64,000 bases of DNA from Verrucomicrobium spinosum DSM 4136 = JCM 18804 (GTDB taxonomy: Bacteria > Verrucomicrobiota > Verrucomicrobiia > Verrucomicrobiales > Verrucomicrobiaceae), in assembly GCF_000172155.1 (NCBI RefSeq), contig NZ_ABIZ01000001.1, positions 7,907,105 through 7,971,104 of the forward strand, written 5' to 3'. Shown here piece by piece: positions 19,431 through 29,521 of this stretch (position 1 is its first letter; the number at the start of each line of letters is the position of its first letter). The translations under genes and the position numbers were made by a program. The notes below the pieces were generated by a model that did not search any database, was not told the origin of the DNA, and was given only the letters and a program-made list of their open reading frames with translations.

Positions 19431-21841
19431 TGCTTGTCGCGCACCCGGCTGGCGTGATTCTGTTCGATCCCGCTCCAGTAGGACATGCAGTTGCTGAACT
19501 CGTTGCTCTTGCTCCATGCGTCCCACTGGCCGGGAGTGATGATGGTCTTCAAGTCCTTTTCCGTCACCCCCACGATCGGGATGAGCATGCTGTAGTATTG
19601 CAGGTACCATGGGACGCCATCCGAGCCGGAGAAATAGTTGGCAAGGTCCGGCTGATAGTCCCGGATCACCACTGCCAGCTTGAGCTTCAGGGCCTCACTC
19701 TGTTCACCGTTGAGGAGCACCTTGCGGTCAAACTCCGCCAGCACAAAGGCCGCCACCGCCTCGTTCTGGAAGTCCTGGCGGGCCTTCTGTTCGCCCTCCC
19801 ATTTATTGAACTGCTCGGGACTGAGCTCCGTCTTGATCGCCTTCTGCCACACGGGATAGTCCTCCGTCTTGCGGGAGCGGTACATGTTGAAGTAGTAGCT
19901 GTCGATGCTCGTCATGCGCTGCCCCACATCCTGAACTGTGGCCCCCTGAAGGCGGGCACGCACCACGGAGTCCACAGTGGGGCGCCACTCATCCATGGCC
20001 GCCTCCACCGCGCCGCGGGCCGCTGTGCGCAACCGGGCTACGCGATCCGGGGCCAGCCCGGTGACCCGTGCCGCATCCTCGGCCGCCGTGACCATGGCAT
20101 TCATCAGGTTGGTCTGCCGGGCCAGGGATTTCTCATAGAGGAACGAGGAAACCATCTGCTCCAGATCCTCGGGCTCGGGTTTGCGGGTGCCGAAGTCGGG
20201 CTTGGCCATCGGTTTGGGAGACTTCTCCTGCATCTCTGCGGCCTGGGCTTTCTCCAGCTCTTTCCACCCCTTGAGCTGGGACTCGTCCAGGATGGGCTTC
20301 AGATCAGCCTCCTGTACCTTGGCCGCAATGGCGGCAAAGTTCTGGCTCTGAAAATCATAGCCGTATTCCGTAGGTTCAGAAGGAAACAACCGGCTGTCCC
20401 CGAGCGCGGCCTTCGACACCAGCGGAAGCAGCGTCGTACGTTGTGCTGAGGTGAAGGCGAGTCTGCGATCCAGTTCGGACAACACCAGCCGGCCCACCTG
20501 ATCCTCACGCCGGGTCTTGCGCTCGGCGCTGGAGATCTCCGCCTGCTTGCGCTCCTCCGGGGTGATCAATCCTTCGAGTGCCTTCTTCCACTCCGTGTCG
20601 TTCTGGGGCTGGTCGTCATTCTGCAGGGTGATATAGTACCCTCGACCCCGCTTGATGATCTCATCGCGAGCGGGCGCCTCCATCTTTTGAAGCTGTTCTG
20701 TCGCCTGGGCGGTCCAGCGTTTTTCCGCACGCTCCAGCACCGTGCGCTTCACCCCTTCCAGCGTCTTGAGCCGCTCCTTGGGCAGCCGGAGCGCCAGCAC
20801 GGTCTGGTCTGCATCTCGTTCCAGGCTCTTCTCCCAGTTGGCCCGCACCCGGTCCAGGGACAGTTTCAGGATCCCGGGGATCTCTTTTTCCGCCTTCGCC
20901 CTCTGTTCTGCGAGATGTTTCTCCCAGAGGGTCATTTCCTCCGGGCTCACCACGGAAGCGACCAGCTCTCTCCACACCGGCCGTGAACCAGGGTCCACGT
21001 CCAGCGCATAGGCGCGAAAGACAGGATTTGTTTCAACGAACTGCTGACGTCGCGCCGGGACAATGAACCCCATCGGTTCCGTGGCTCGCATTTCCTCCTC
21101 CCCACAAAGCTGGTCCACCGCTCTGACAGCAGCCTCGCGGAGACGGGTCGCCCTGTCCGCATCCAGCTTCATGATGGGCAGCATGGAGTCAATGCGCGTG
21201 GTCACCTGGGCGATGGCCTGCATGCGGCCGGCATTCAACCAGGGCGTGATGCAGGCTTTGACCTGCTTGTCCCAGGCCTCGCGAGACTCCGTGCGGCGCT
21301 TTTCCCACGCCGCCAACTGGGTGGGATCCAGCGCCGCCTTCACGGCATCCTTCCACACGGGAAGCTCATCCGGCAGGGTGCATCCCAGGACAAGGCGGCT
21401 CCATGCCAGGACTTCAGGCTCCCAGCGCGAGATCGCGGCGACTGCTGCGGCCGCCTCGCCAGCAGGCAGCCGGTTGCGATGGGTCTCGGTCAGCATCTGC
21501 GGGTAAGGCTTGATCGACTCCTCCACCGCCTGGTCAGCCGCGGCCTTGAGCGCCTTCCCCTTGACCTCGTCATTGAGTTGAAAGGTCTGGATGAGCCAGT
21601 CCTGCTCGGCCTGCATGAACTCTGTCAGGTCCTTTTTACGCAGCGGCGTGACCTTGGCCGCCAGCCCGGCCAGCGCAGTTTCGATCTCAGGAGCGAGGGG
21701 CTGTTTGACCCGCTGCCACCACGGAAGCACGGCGGCCGGCGCGGGCGGGGGCTGCTGGGCGACACCCGAAGCGGGGACGGCCCAGAGTCCGGCAGCCACC
21801 GCACCAAGGAGCAGAGTTCGTTGAAATACAATCGGGGTCAT
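19427..21841 (-). CDS. Secreted 804-aa repeat protein of unknown function
   Basis: A signal peptide (MTPIVFQRTLLLGAVAAGLWAVPASGVAQ) is followed by ~770 residues of charged, helical sequence. About five to six degenerate modules of 100-150 residues can be seen, each ending in a motif of the form (P)VW..A....L.P.Q...WE. Clear cases are LPVWKDAVKAALDPTQLAAW, RPVWRELVASVVSPEEMTLW, EWKKALEGLITPEERKQAE and YPVWQKAIKTELSPEQFNKW. The LTPEQ...W pattern recalls small periplasmic helical Spy/CpxP-like sensors, but no family can be named. It overlaps both neighbours by 4 nt, so it is made in step with the operon. It probably acts in the periplasm with the VWA proteins. Confidence 0.65.
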   Translation of the reverse strand: MTPIVFQRTLLLGAVAAGLWAVPASGVAQQPPPAPAAVLPWWQRVKQPLAPEIETALAGLAAKVTPLRKKDLTEFMQAEQDWLIQTFQLNDEVKGKALKAAADQAVEESIKPYPQMLTETHRNRLPAGEAAAAVAAISRWEPEVLAWSRLVLGCTLPDELPVWKDAVKAALDPTQLAAWEKRRTESREAWDKQVKACITPWLNAGRMQAIAQVTTRIDSMLPIMKLDADRATRLREAAVRAVDQLCGEEEMRATEPMGFIVPARRQQFVETNPVFRAYALDVDPGSRPVWRELVASVVSPEEMTLWEKHLAEQRAKAEKEIPGILKLSLDRVRANWEKSLERDADQTVLALRLPKERLKTLEGVKRTVLERAEKRWTAQATEQLQKMEAPARDEIIKRGRGYYITLQNDDQPQNDTEWKKALEGLITPEERKQAEISSAERKTRREDQVGRLVLSELDRRLAFTSAQRTTLLPLVSKAALGDSRLFPSEPTEYGYDFQSQNFAAIAAKVQEADLKPILDESQLKGWKELEKAQAAEMQEKSPKPMAKPDFGTRKPEPEDLEQMVSSFLYEKSLARQTNLMNAMVTAAEDAARVTGLAPDRVARLRTAARGAVEAAMDEWRPTVDSVVRARLQGATVQDVGQRMTSIDSYYFNMYRSRKTEDYPVWQKAIKTELSPEQFNKWEGEQKARQDFQNEAVAAFVLAEFDRKVLLNGEQSEALKLKLAVVIRDYQPDLANYFSGSDGVPWYLQYYSMLIPIVGVTEKDLKTIITPGQWDAWSKSNEFSNCMSYWSGIEQNHASRVRDKQ

Positions 21842-24800
21842 TTGTTGTTGTCCTGCGAGCCTTCGAGAAGGTTGAAGTAAGCATCCAGCCCGGCCTTGAA
21901 CTCCTCGGGGAACTCTTTCCCGGCCCGTCCGGTCGCCTGTCCCACCGGACGGCCCGACACATTGCTGTCCGCATCAGCGCCATCACCCAGCTCCGCCAGG
22001 GCGGCGGATGATGCGGTGGCTGCGGTGCCGCCGCCACCAGGGTTCGAGCCCCCACCGCCACCACCGTTGGGTTTCATGCGCTTGGCCTGGAGCAGGAGCT
22101 CGATGGCCTCCGTCTCCGCGGCGATGGCATCCGCACCGGTGTTGCCGCCACCCAGCAGGCCGTGAGCCTCATCCATGATGTTGACCACCGCCCCGAGGAG
22201 TTGCAGTTCCTTGCCAAACTTGGCCTCCCCTTCCGGCAGGGCCCGGATGTCTGTCACGGCGCTCTGGGTATGATTCCCAATGGAGGCCTGCTTCTGTGCC
22301 AGGGCGCGGGCGGCTTCCACGTACTTGTTCTCCTCGATCGCAGCACGGGCATTGTCCAGCTCGCGGGTCTCATCTCGCAACTTCATCTCATCCCGCAGCG
22401 CCTGCATGACCTTGAGCACGATCTCCGGGGGCAGGCTGTCCCCGCTGCAGCTCGAACAGGACTTGCAATTGCTCGCCGCCACCAACTCCTCCGCCCAGCG
22501 GTCAAAGACATCCGCCCAGTACTCGGAGCCTGAGATGGTCTGGCCGGTGAGGTTCATGGAAACTTTTTCACCACCCCGGGCCAGGGCGCGCACCACTTCC
22601 AGCTTTTTCATCTGGTCCAGGATCGTCTTGAAGCGGCTGTCCTGCTTCCGCTGGAAGTAGGCCTCCAGGTCGGTCTGGATGGTGTGCACCGTGTCGCTCT
22701 GGGTTTTGGCGCTCTGGGCGATGGGTTCCGCCTCCTTGGGTGGGGTGCGTTCAATGCCAAAGGAGTCCAGCGTCTTCTCATTGACCGTGCTGGCAATGAG
22801 CATCTGGTGGCGGGAGGCGGCCTTGAACCGCTTCACAAAGGTGCTGGCCTCCAGGCTGGCGAGGATGGCACTCAGCTCGTCGGAGACCTTGGCGAACTCC
22901 TTGAGCAGGTCCCGCTGTTCCGCGATGGCGTTGTCCATCTTCTGCTGGGCGGGCGATTCCGGCGGTTTGGGGGCCTCGTCCCCCGGTTTGGTGGGGGCGG
23001 CTCCCAGCGTGGTGGAAGGCAGGCCAAGTTTGCCCGCCCCTGGCGGCTTGGGGGCAGCGTTGGGATCCGCAGGCTTGGCCTCTGGTGGTTTCCCGAAACC
23101 CGCCTCGCGGTCGGCAATGCTCGGAGCCGGGGGCTTGGCCGGACCGGGGGCAATGGGTGTCCCCTGCTGTGGAGTGGTGGGCAGGTTGGGTCCCTGGCTG
23201 ACATTCGGCGCGGACTTGGAGTCACCCGCCTGAGCAGGAGGCTTGGCCTCAGCCGTCTGCGGGGATGAAGGCGGATTGCCCGGCGAAGGCTGCCCGCTTG
23301 AGGGTTTGCTGGCCGCACCCGCTGTTTGTTTCAGGAGGTCCGTCACACTGGGCATGCGGTTGGCGGCAATGTCCTTGAGGGATTTGAGCAGCGTGGCCCA
23401 GGACTCGAGACGGTTCGCATCGAACTCATCGTTCTTCGTCGCCTGCTCCACCAGACTGCGCCCGGCGGTGGTCAGGCTGTCCAGACGGGCGGCGTTGGCA
23501 TTCTCCGCTGCCGCTTGCTGGGAGACCCGGCGGCGGTTTTCCGGACGATCCAGCTCGGCAGCGGTCAGCGCCCGCAGGTCCTTGTTGGTCTGGTGCAGCT
23601 GCTGCTCCATTTCGTAACTTTCACGGGCCGCTTCGATCCACTTTCCGAACTGCTCGGTGAGCCAGAGGGCGTGGTCGGTCTTGTTCAACACATGGAGCGT
23701 GAATGCAGCGGAACGTGCCCGAGCCCGACCCGGCAGATAATCATCCGTCCAGGCCCGCACCTCGACTGTCTGGGGTGGAACCCCATCGCGCACCGCGCAG
23801 AAGGTGGCTCGTGCGGCCAGCTCCCGTTTCTCATGCGCTCCGGCGGCAGCCACTTTCTCCCCTTTGAGCCGGGGCTGGTCTTTGTTGCCATCCAGGGGCG
23901 GAGCACCGAGCCACTCCAGCCCGGCACGCTGCACGCCGAAGTCATCGGTGACATTGATGTCAAAGCTCACGACCTCTGTGTCGAGCACCACCTGCTCCAT
24001 GGTTTCCCGCCGGGCCATGATCTTCGGCGACTCGTCTTCAACCGCCTGCACCCGCAGCAACAGCGGCTCGCGCGGGGTGAGGCCGTCCACATCCCGCCAC
24101 ATGAACTTGCGCTCCACATCGGTGTTCACCGGTGCATAACCGGTGCGGATGACGGCCCCGCTCACCGTCTGAGTGGCCCCATCCAGCTCGGCAGCGGCGA
24201 GATCCCGGCTGGCCCGTGCCTCAAACGAGGCCTGCGCCCCCTTTACAATGCTGACCGTTCCTCCTCGAACCGGCTGCCCCTGCTCAGACTTGTATCCCAG
24301 GTACGAAGGCAACCGCAGCTTCACCGAGACATCCTCCAGTTCCGGACGCGGACGGGGCGCGAGGGTGATGGTCTTGCGCACATCCCCCAGGCTGAGCCGC
24401 AGGGAGGTATCCACCTTCTGCGGTGGGAAGGCCAGCGGATACACTCCGGAGGCGTTCGAGGTCTCCACCCACGGCTGGTTCCCAATCCGGGCCGAGGCAG
24501 CGCCGGGCGACCACCGGGTGTCGGCCGAGAGTTTCACGGGCAGTTCAAAGGGCTCCGCAAGTGGCACCACAAGACGGGACGGCAGTTGCTCCACTTTGGC
24601 AAAGGTGTAACGCTCGACGTTCTGCCAGGGGAGGCCCCAGCGTGAGAGAGCATTGCGAGCCGCCTCACTCGCCGCCACAAAGGCGGCCAGCATAAGCACG
24701 CCCACAGCGATGGCCGCGTACGCCCACTGACGATGCCGGGCATCCGGGACAGCGTGGGTGAAGTCCTTGTCCTTCACCGCTTCCGCCGCCTGGGCCATGG

Positions 24801-25182
24801 CCGCCTGCACAAGGCGCTCGCTCCGGCCCGCCTCACCCTGCTCCATTCGGGCCAGCTCCACGATGCCCAGCAACTGGTCCCCCAGCCGGGGAAAGGTGCG
24901 ACGCAGGAGACGGGCCGCATCTTCCAGTCGGCGCTGACGCCACACCCAGCGGTGCCATTTCCAAGGCAGTCCCACGCCCAGCGTCGCAGCCCCGCCCAGG
25001 AGCAGGGTGAGACGCACCCAGGAGGGTGTTTCCATGAACCGGTCCAGGACAAAGACCAGGAGGTACGACAGCACCAGGCCGAACGCCGCGGCCAGCAACC
25101 CCTCGGTGAGCTTCACCGTCCAGACGCGGCGTCGGAAGTCCGCGAGTTTGCTTTCAAGCACGGGTGGCAGGGTGGTCTTCAT
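21838..25182 (-). CDS. 1114-aa membrane protein of the MoxR/VWA operon (DUF4175-like)
   Basis: Three membrane helices lie near residues 27-47, 56-74 and 151-171, an arrangement seen in DUF4175-type proteins. The helix pair is followed by a cytosolic stretch (RRLEDAARLLRRTFPRLGDQ). After helix 3 comes a large periplasmic part with beta-sandwich-like segments (LRLPSYLGYKSEQGQPVRGG; VLDTEVVSFDINVTDDFGVQ). A long helical region, a Pro/Ala/Lys-rich linker around residues 620-760 and a helical C-terminus with a Gly-rich patch (GGGGGGSNPGGGG) complete the protein. A CKSCSSCSGD cluster near residue 900 could bind metal. The start at 25182 lies 50 bp after the VWA/GATase gene. The role is unknown; probably a scaffold for the extracytoplasmic proteins of the operon. 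Confidence 0.65.
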   Translation of the reverse strand: MKTTLPPVLESKLADFRRRVWTVKLTEGLLAAAFGLVLSYLLVFVLDRFMETPSWVRLTLLLGGAATLGVGLPWKWHRWVWRQRRLEDAARLLRRTFPRLGDQLLGIVELARMEQGEAGRSERLVQAAMAQAAEAVKDKDFTHAVPDARHRQWAYAAIAVGVLMLAAFVAASEAARNALSRWGLPWQNVERYTFAKVEQLPSRLVVPLAEPFELPVKLSADTRWSPGAASARIGNQPWVETSNASGVYPLAFPPQKVDTSLRLSLGDVRKTITLAPRPRPELEDVSVKLRLPSYLGYKSEQGQPVRGGTVSIVKGAQASFEARASRDLAAAELDGATQTVSGAVIRTGYAPVNTDVERKFMWRDVDGLTPREPLLLRVQAVEDESPKIMARRETMEQVVLDTEVVSFDINVTDDFGVQRAGLEWLGAPPLDGNKDQPRLKGEKVAAAGAHEKRELAARATFCAVRDGVPPQTVEVRAWTDDYLPGRARARSAAFTLHVLNKTDHALWLTEQFGKWIEAARESYEMEQQLHQTNKDLRALTAAELDRPENRRRVSQQAAAENANAARLDSLTTAGRSLVEQATKNDEFDANRLESWATLLKSLKDIAANRMPSVTDLLKQTAGAASKPSSGQPSPGNPPSSPQTAEAKPPAQAGDSKSAPNVSQGPNLPTTPQQGTPIAPGPAKPPAPSIADREAGFGKPPEAKPADPNAAPKPPGAGKLGLPSTTLGAAPTKPGDEAPKPPESPAQQKMDNAIAEQRDLLKEFAKVSDELSAILASLEASTFVKRFKAASRHQMLIASTVNEKTLDSFGIERTPPKEAEPIAQSAKTQSDTVHTIQTDLEAYFQRKQDSRFKTILDQMKKLEVVRALARGGEKVSMNLTGQTISGSEYWADVFDRWAEELVAASNCKSCSSCSGDSLPPEIVLKVMQALRDEMKLRDETRELDNARAAIEENKYVEAARALAQKQASIGNHTQSAVTDIRALPEGEAKFGKELQLLGAVVNIMDEAHGLLGGGNTGADAIAAETEAIELLLQAKRMKPNGGGGGGSNPGGGGTAATASSAALAELGDGADADSNVSGRPVGQATGRAGKEFPEEFKAGLDAYFNLLEGSQDNNK

Positions 25183-25232
25183 GACTCGGCTTGGTATGTT
25201 TGAAGGGTTGGCAGAAGGAACAGTGGAGGAGG

Positions 25233-27437
25233 CTAGAAGGCGCCAGCGGCCTTGCGGCCGACCCAGAAGACGCCCATGAGGGTCACAAGAAGCAGGGACC
25301 AGATGGGATGCGCCCAGATCTGCACCCGGCGCTCCTGCTCCTCGGGTCGGGGCATGGCCGCGACGGCAGCCACGACCTCGGCAGGATCGGTGGAGGAAAT
25401 GAGCTTGCCCCGGGTGAGCTGGGCGATCTCCCGCAGCACATCGGGTTTCGCGGGCTGACCGAGCTTCTCCCGCGGGGTGCCCTGCACGGAGATGAGTGTG
25501 TCCAGCGCGGCACCGACATCAGCCGAGGTGAGACGTACGCGGTGCTCGCCGGGCTCCGTCGGCGTGGTGACGCCGCTGAAGAGCCCCCAGGCCTCCTCCC
25601 CGGCGGAGACGAGCCTCACGCTGGAGGTCTTCCCGGAGGGGGCGGTGATTTGGGCAATGACGGTGCCATCGCGCAGAGGTTCCCCTGTCTGGCTGGTGAC
25701 GTTGGCGTTGAGCGTGAGCACCGCCCCGGCCCGCGGCCGGTCAGGGGAGTAGAACAAGCGCATCTTGTCCCCCTGGGACATGTTGCGCTGGTACGCCATC
25801 CACCGCACCACCTGACCCCAGAAGCGGTAGTGGTACTTGTCCTCCACCCCTTTTCGCCAGCGCCAGGCTCCGTCTGTGCCCATGAAGAGGATCTTGCCAG
25901 CTCCGTGGGTCTTTGTCACGATCAGAGGGATTCTTCCGAAGCGATTGGTCTCCGTGCCATGCATGGCGAGCACCTCGCTGCCCGCCTTGGCCCGGATCGC
26001 GGGGGCGTACCACTGGAAGCCCGGCAGATTCTGCCACACCCGGGCGCTGGCCTCATCGGTGTCCTCCAGTTTCGTCAGCAGGCTGCGGGTGCCGGACTCT
26101 GTGAGGGAGAACTTGCCCGGGGAGGAGGTGCCCCAGCCGCGTGGTTGGGCGGTGTCCCACACCACCGGCAGCAGATCGGCGAGGGTCGTGTTTTGCAGGG
26201 TGCTCTGGTAGCCGTTGAGCCCCGGCATGAAGACCAGACCGGCGGCCTGATCCCGCACCAGCTTCTGCAACGCATCACACTGCTCCAGAGTGAGCTGCCC
26301 TTTGTCTATCCCCACATCGCCCAGAAAGACCACATCATACTTGGCCAGGGCATCGGCCTTGGGCATGGCACTGAGATAGCCGCGCCCGGACCCGGACTTG
26401 CCCAGGGCTGGATGAAACAACAGGCAGTTCACCTCCACCCCGGGATCGCGCTCCAGAGCGTTGCGCAGGTAGCGATACTCCCAGCGCGGGAAGCTTTCGA
26501 TGATGAGCACGTGCAACTGTTCCTTCCGGATGGAGAGCGGGGCCTCGATGGAGTTGTTGTTCAGGAACCGCTCACCGCCGGTCTTGGGCACGGCGAGGGT
26601 CAGCTTCAGTTCACCGGGTTTTTCCGGACGCCAGACCATGACATCTTGCAGCCGGCTCATGGCGGGGATGACGACAGACTTCGTGATGACCTCACCCGTG
26701 GAGGATCTTAGTTCAACCACAGCGGCCTCATCCCGCGGCAGGGAGCTCTCGATGGTGAAGGGCACGCGCAACGGCTTGCCCGCGATGGCAAAGGTGGGGA
26801 CCTCGAAGCTGGCGAGGTCCACGTCTGGCAGGCGGCTCTCTGAACCCAGCGGCACGGCAAAGACCGGCACATCCCGCATGCGAAGCCGCGTCGCGGCCTG
26901 GGCCGGGGCCTCCCCGCTGTTCCAGTCGCCGTCTGAGATCAACACCACGGCCTGGAGGCGCGGGTGCTTCTCCGCCACCTGGTTGAGCGCTCCGTTGAGA
27001 TCCGTCCCCTCCTCCGGCGGCTGTTGAGCCGAGGAGAAATCCTGCAGCACCACCTCCATGCGCTCGGTGAGAGAAGCCCAAGTGGCCGCCTCTGCCAGCG
27101 GGGTGGCCAGCGCCTTCCTCGCCAGGGGCTCCGAGGACGGGCTGGCGGCGTTGATGATGTCCTGCGTCTCCATCGAGCGGGAGACATCCCGCAGCACCAC
27201 CAGGGTGGGCTTGCTCTCCGGTTTAAAAAGCTCCCGCCACTCCGGCTGGTTCAAGGTAATAGCGATGGCTGCAGCGATGAGCACGCGCAGCCCCTCCAGC
27301 AGGCCCGTGACCCGCCGATAACCACTGCGCCGCCACGCCATCCAGGCCAGCCCGGCGATGAGCAGGACGAACACCACCCCCACCGTCACGGAGAGGGGGC
27401 TGGGGCTGAAGACCAGGGTCTGGCTGGCGGGTTTCAT
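25233..27437 (-). CDS. VWA-domain membrane protein with glutamine-amidotransferase-like domain
   Basis: A 734-aa protein with two N-terminal helices (about 17-37 and 45-63), a von Willebrand A domain with MIDAS motif DVSRS at 84-88, and a beta-sandwich. A type-1 GATase-like region follows (YDVVFLGDVGIDKGQLT through GLVFMPGLNGYQ); the catalytic Cys is not apparent. One C-terminal helix ends the protein (SLLLVTLMGVFWVG). The family is common in Planctomycetes/Verrucomicrobia operons headed by moxR. The start at 27437 gives an ATGA overlap with the BatA gene; the frame is open further upstream but lies inside that gene. It is likely a metal-dependent protein-interaction module remodelled by the MoxR ATPase. 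Confidence 0.82.
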   Translation of the reverse strand: MKPASQTLVFSPSPLSVTVGVVFVLLIAGLAWMAWRRSGYRRVTGLLEGLRVLIAAAIAITLNQPEWRELFKPESKPTLVVLRDVSRSMETQDIINAASPSSEPLARKALATPLAEAATWASLTERMEVVLQDFSSAQQPPEEGTDLNGALNQVAEKHPRLQAVVLISDGDWNSGEAPAQAATRLRMRDVPVFAVPLGSESRLPDVDLASFEVPTFAIAGKPLRVPFTIESSLPRDEAAVVELRSSTGEVITKSVVIPAMSRLQDVMVWRPEKPGELKLTLAVPKTGGERFLNNNSIEAPLSIRKEQLHVLIIESFPRWEYRYLRNALERDPGVEVNCLLFHPALGKSGSGRGYLSAMPKADALAKYDVVFLGDVGIDKGQLTLEQCDALQKLVRDQAAGLVFMPGLNGYQSTLQNTTLADLLPVVWDTAQPRGWGTSSPGKFSLTESGTRSLLTKLEDTDEASARVWQNLPGFQWYAPAIRAKAGSEVLAMHGTETNRFGRIPLIVTKTHGAGKILFMGTDGAWRWRKGVEDKYHYRFWGQVVRWMAYQRNMSQGDKMRLFYSPDRPRAGAVLTLNANVTSQTGEPLRDGTVIAQITAPSGKTSSVRLVSAGEEAWGLFSGVTTPTEPGEHRVRLTSADVGAALDTLISVQGTPREKLGQPAKPDVLREIAQLTRGKLISSTDPAEVVAAVAAMPRPEEQERRVQIWAHPIWSLLLVTLMGVFWVGRKAAGAF

Positions 27438-29521
27438 GCCGTGGGTTGCGCGGGTTCGCGGAAATTCGTCGATCCGTTCTGGGCGGGATCGGCATTCGCC
27501 CGGGCAAAGAAGGGGTTGGCGGCAGCCCGGCCCGGCTCCGGACGGCCGGGCATGCACAGGATGGCCTCGCCCAGAAGGGCCAGGGCCATGACCATGAGGA
27601 AGGTGCGCCAGATCTCACTGGTGAGGCTGCGGCCGTCGTCCAGCGTGTCCGTGAGGAACCGGTAGTCGAGGCCCGCAAACAGTTCGTCCAGATTCGCCGA
27701 GGTGAGATGCAGGGGCTCATCCTCTGTCGCCGGCCGGTTCAGGGCGGTGAGCAGCTCACCAGAAGACCTCACCCCGGCCAGGAGCGGGAGATTGATGGAA
27801 GGAACACTTTCCTCGCGTGCCTCGACAGGCTTCCACGCGGAAGGATCCGTCCCCAGCGAGCCTAAGGCGGCGGAACGCTGCCGGGCCTTGCCCAGGGTGC
27901 GAGCCCCTTCATTGAGCGACCGGTGCAGCATGGCAAACATGACCACCCCGTCCCGCGCCAAGCTGGACGCGCCGGGTCCGGTCAGAGTGCCAAGGAAATA
28001 AGCTCCCCCGCCCTGCTCACCACCCGCACGGACGAGGAGGGGTTCACGATTGGGCAGCCGGGCCAGAGGCACGCCCTCACCCAGGACCGTCACGTGCCGG
28101 GTCACCTCCACACTGCCCACCGGCAGCGCGGTGCCATCGCGCAGATTGGCCAGGATGTCGGCATCATTGCGCCACCACTCCACCGCCAGGGCCCGGGTGC
28201 CGGTGCCGCCCTGCCAGGATCCCCAGCCCAGTCCGAGAAATCGAACGTCATCCGGTGACTCGGGCGGGAGAAACAACACGGACCTGCCCGATGCCACATG
28301 ATTCTCAAGCTGTCGCGCCAGGACGTCATCCGCCTTGGGCAGCGGGGCCTGCCACACGATCAGGGCCGTCTCATCCCAGGGGATCTCTGCGGCCCGTTGG
28401 CTACGAAGCCGGGTCACGGCGTATTTGCGCGAGGGATCCGCCTGAGCCCCAAGCGCGGCGACGAGGCCGGAGGTCTCCAGCTCATCATCGGACACGATCA
28501 CGGAGCGCATGGGAGGAGGTTCATCAAAGACGAAGTGCCACGCGTTGTTGGGCAGGCAGGCATCTCCCGGCAACTCCACCCGGCCCCAGCCCCGCTTGAG
28601 CGACTTGTCGATGGGGAAGGTCTGCCCTTGAAGCACCAGCTGGCTTTCCTTGAGCGTGACCTTCACCGTCGTGGCAGCTCCATTGATAACCACTCGCAGC
28701 GGTACTTCGATCGGCACGAGCGCCTGCCCGGCCTGGCGCGTGATGCGCAGATCCATGAGCAGTTCCGCCTTGGCAGAGGTCTCCCGCCGGGTCACCCGCT
28801 CCACCCGCACCGCCAGATCATCCTCCGCTATCTGAGGGTAAGCGAGCAAGTGGAACCGCACCCCCTGGAGAGCAGCGTAGGCGCTGCGCAAGGTTTCCCA
28901 GCGACCTCCTGCGGCATCCCAGTCGCCCTGTTGCAGGTCGCTCAGGACCCACACGTCCGTGCGGCCGGACTTGTTGGTGGTGATGTAGTCCAGGGCCTTT
29001 TGCAGCATGCCGGGAATGTCTGCCTTCGTGTCCGTGGGCCCCGTTTGCGGCATGTCCAGCAGACGCTCCGCCTTGTCGAGCGACTGTGGATCCCCCACGG
29101 CACTGTCCACCAGCACGAGCCGGGAACGGGTGCCCACCGCATCATGAATGGCCCGGGCGATGTTGCGCAGCCCCGCCAGGCGTTTGCTCACCCCGGTGGT
29201 GGTGTTCTGCTGCTCCATGCTCGCGGAGCGGTCCAGCAGGATCATGACCGTGTCTGGCGCGCCTCCGGTCAGGCCCAGCCAGCCACCGGCCAGGGGGCGG
29301 GTGACCACAAAGATGATGGCGGCCACGGCCAGCACGCGGAAGGCCAGAATGAGCACCTGCCGCAGCCGGGACAGCCCCTTGTTCATCCGCTGCGCCATGA
29401 GCAGGAACATCATGGCCGCCCACTTCACCTGACGCCGCCGATAGAGGTGGATAAGGTGAATGATCACCGGCAGCGCGGCGAGCGGCAGGGCGAACAACAA
29501 CGCTGGTTCGAGGAAGGTCAT
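27434..29521 (-). CDS. BatA-type VWA membrane protein
   Basis: A 695-aa protein beginning MTFLEPALLFALPLAALPVI, the hallmark of the BatA N-terminal region, with a second helix near 55-75. The VWA domain follows with MIDAS DRSAS at 97-101. A beta-rich region, a GATase-like stretch (ALIVWQAPLPKADDVLARQLE) and a C-terminal helix (FLMVMALALLGEAILC) complete it. BatA-family proteins act with MoxR ATPases in envelope stress resistance in several bacteria; the precise activity is unknown. It overlaps the DUF58 gene by 4 nt upstream and the second VWA gene by 4 nt downstream, so the two VWA proteins are probably made in equal amounts. Confidence 0.85.
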   Translation of the reverse strand: MTFLEPALLFALPLAALPVIIHLIHLYRRRQVKWAAMMFLLMAQRMNKGLSRLRQVLILAFRVLAVAAIIFVVTRPLAGGWLGLTGGAPDTVMILLDRSASMEQQNTTTGVSKRLAGLRNIARAIHDAVGTRSRLVLVDSAVGDPQSLDKAERLLDMPQTGPTDTKADIPGMLQKALDYITTNKSGRTDVWVLSDLQQGDWDAAGGRWETLRSAYAALQGVRFHLLAYPQIAEDDLAVRVERVTRRETSAKAELLMDLRITRQAGQALVPIEVPLRVVINGAATTVKVTLKESQLVLQGQTFPIDKSLKRGWGRVELPGDACLPNNAWHFVFDEPPPMRSVIVSDDELETSGLVAALGAQADPSRKYAVTRLRSQRAAEIPWDETALIVWQAPLPKADDVLARQLENHVASGRSVLFLPPESPDDVRFLGLGWGSWQGGTGTRALAVEWWRNDADILANLRDGTALPVGSVEVTRHVTVLGEGVPLARLPNREPLLVRAGGEQGGGAYFLGTLTGPGASSLARDGVVMFAMLHRSLNEGARTLGKARQRSAALGSLGTDPSAWKPVEAREESVPSINLPLLAGVRSSGELLTALNRPATEDEPLHLTSANLDELFAGLDYRFLTDTLDDGRSLTSEIWRTFLMVMALALLGEAILCMPGRPEPGRAAANPFFARANADPAQNGSTNFREPAQPTA

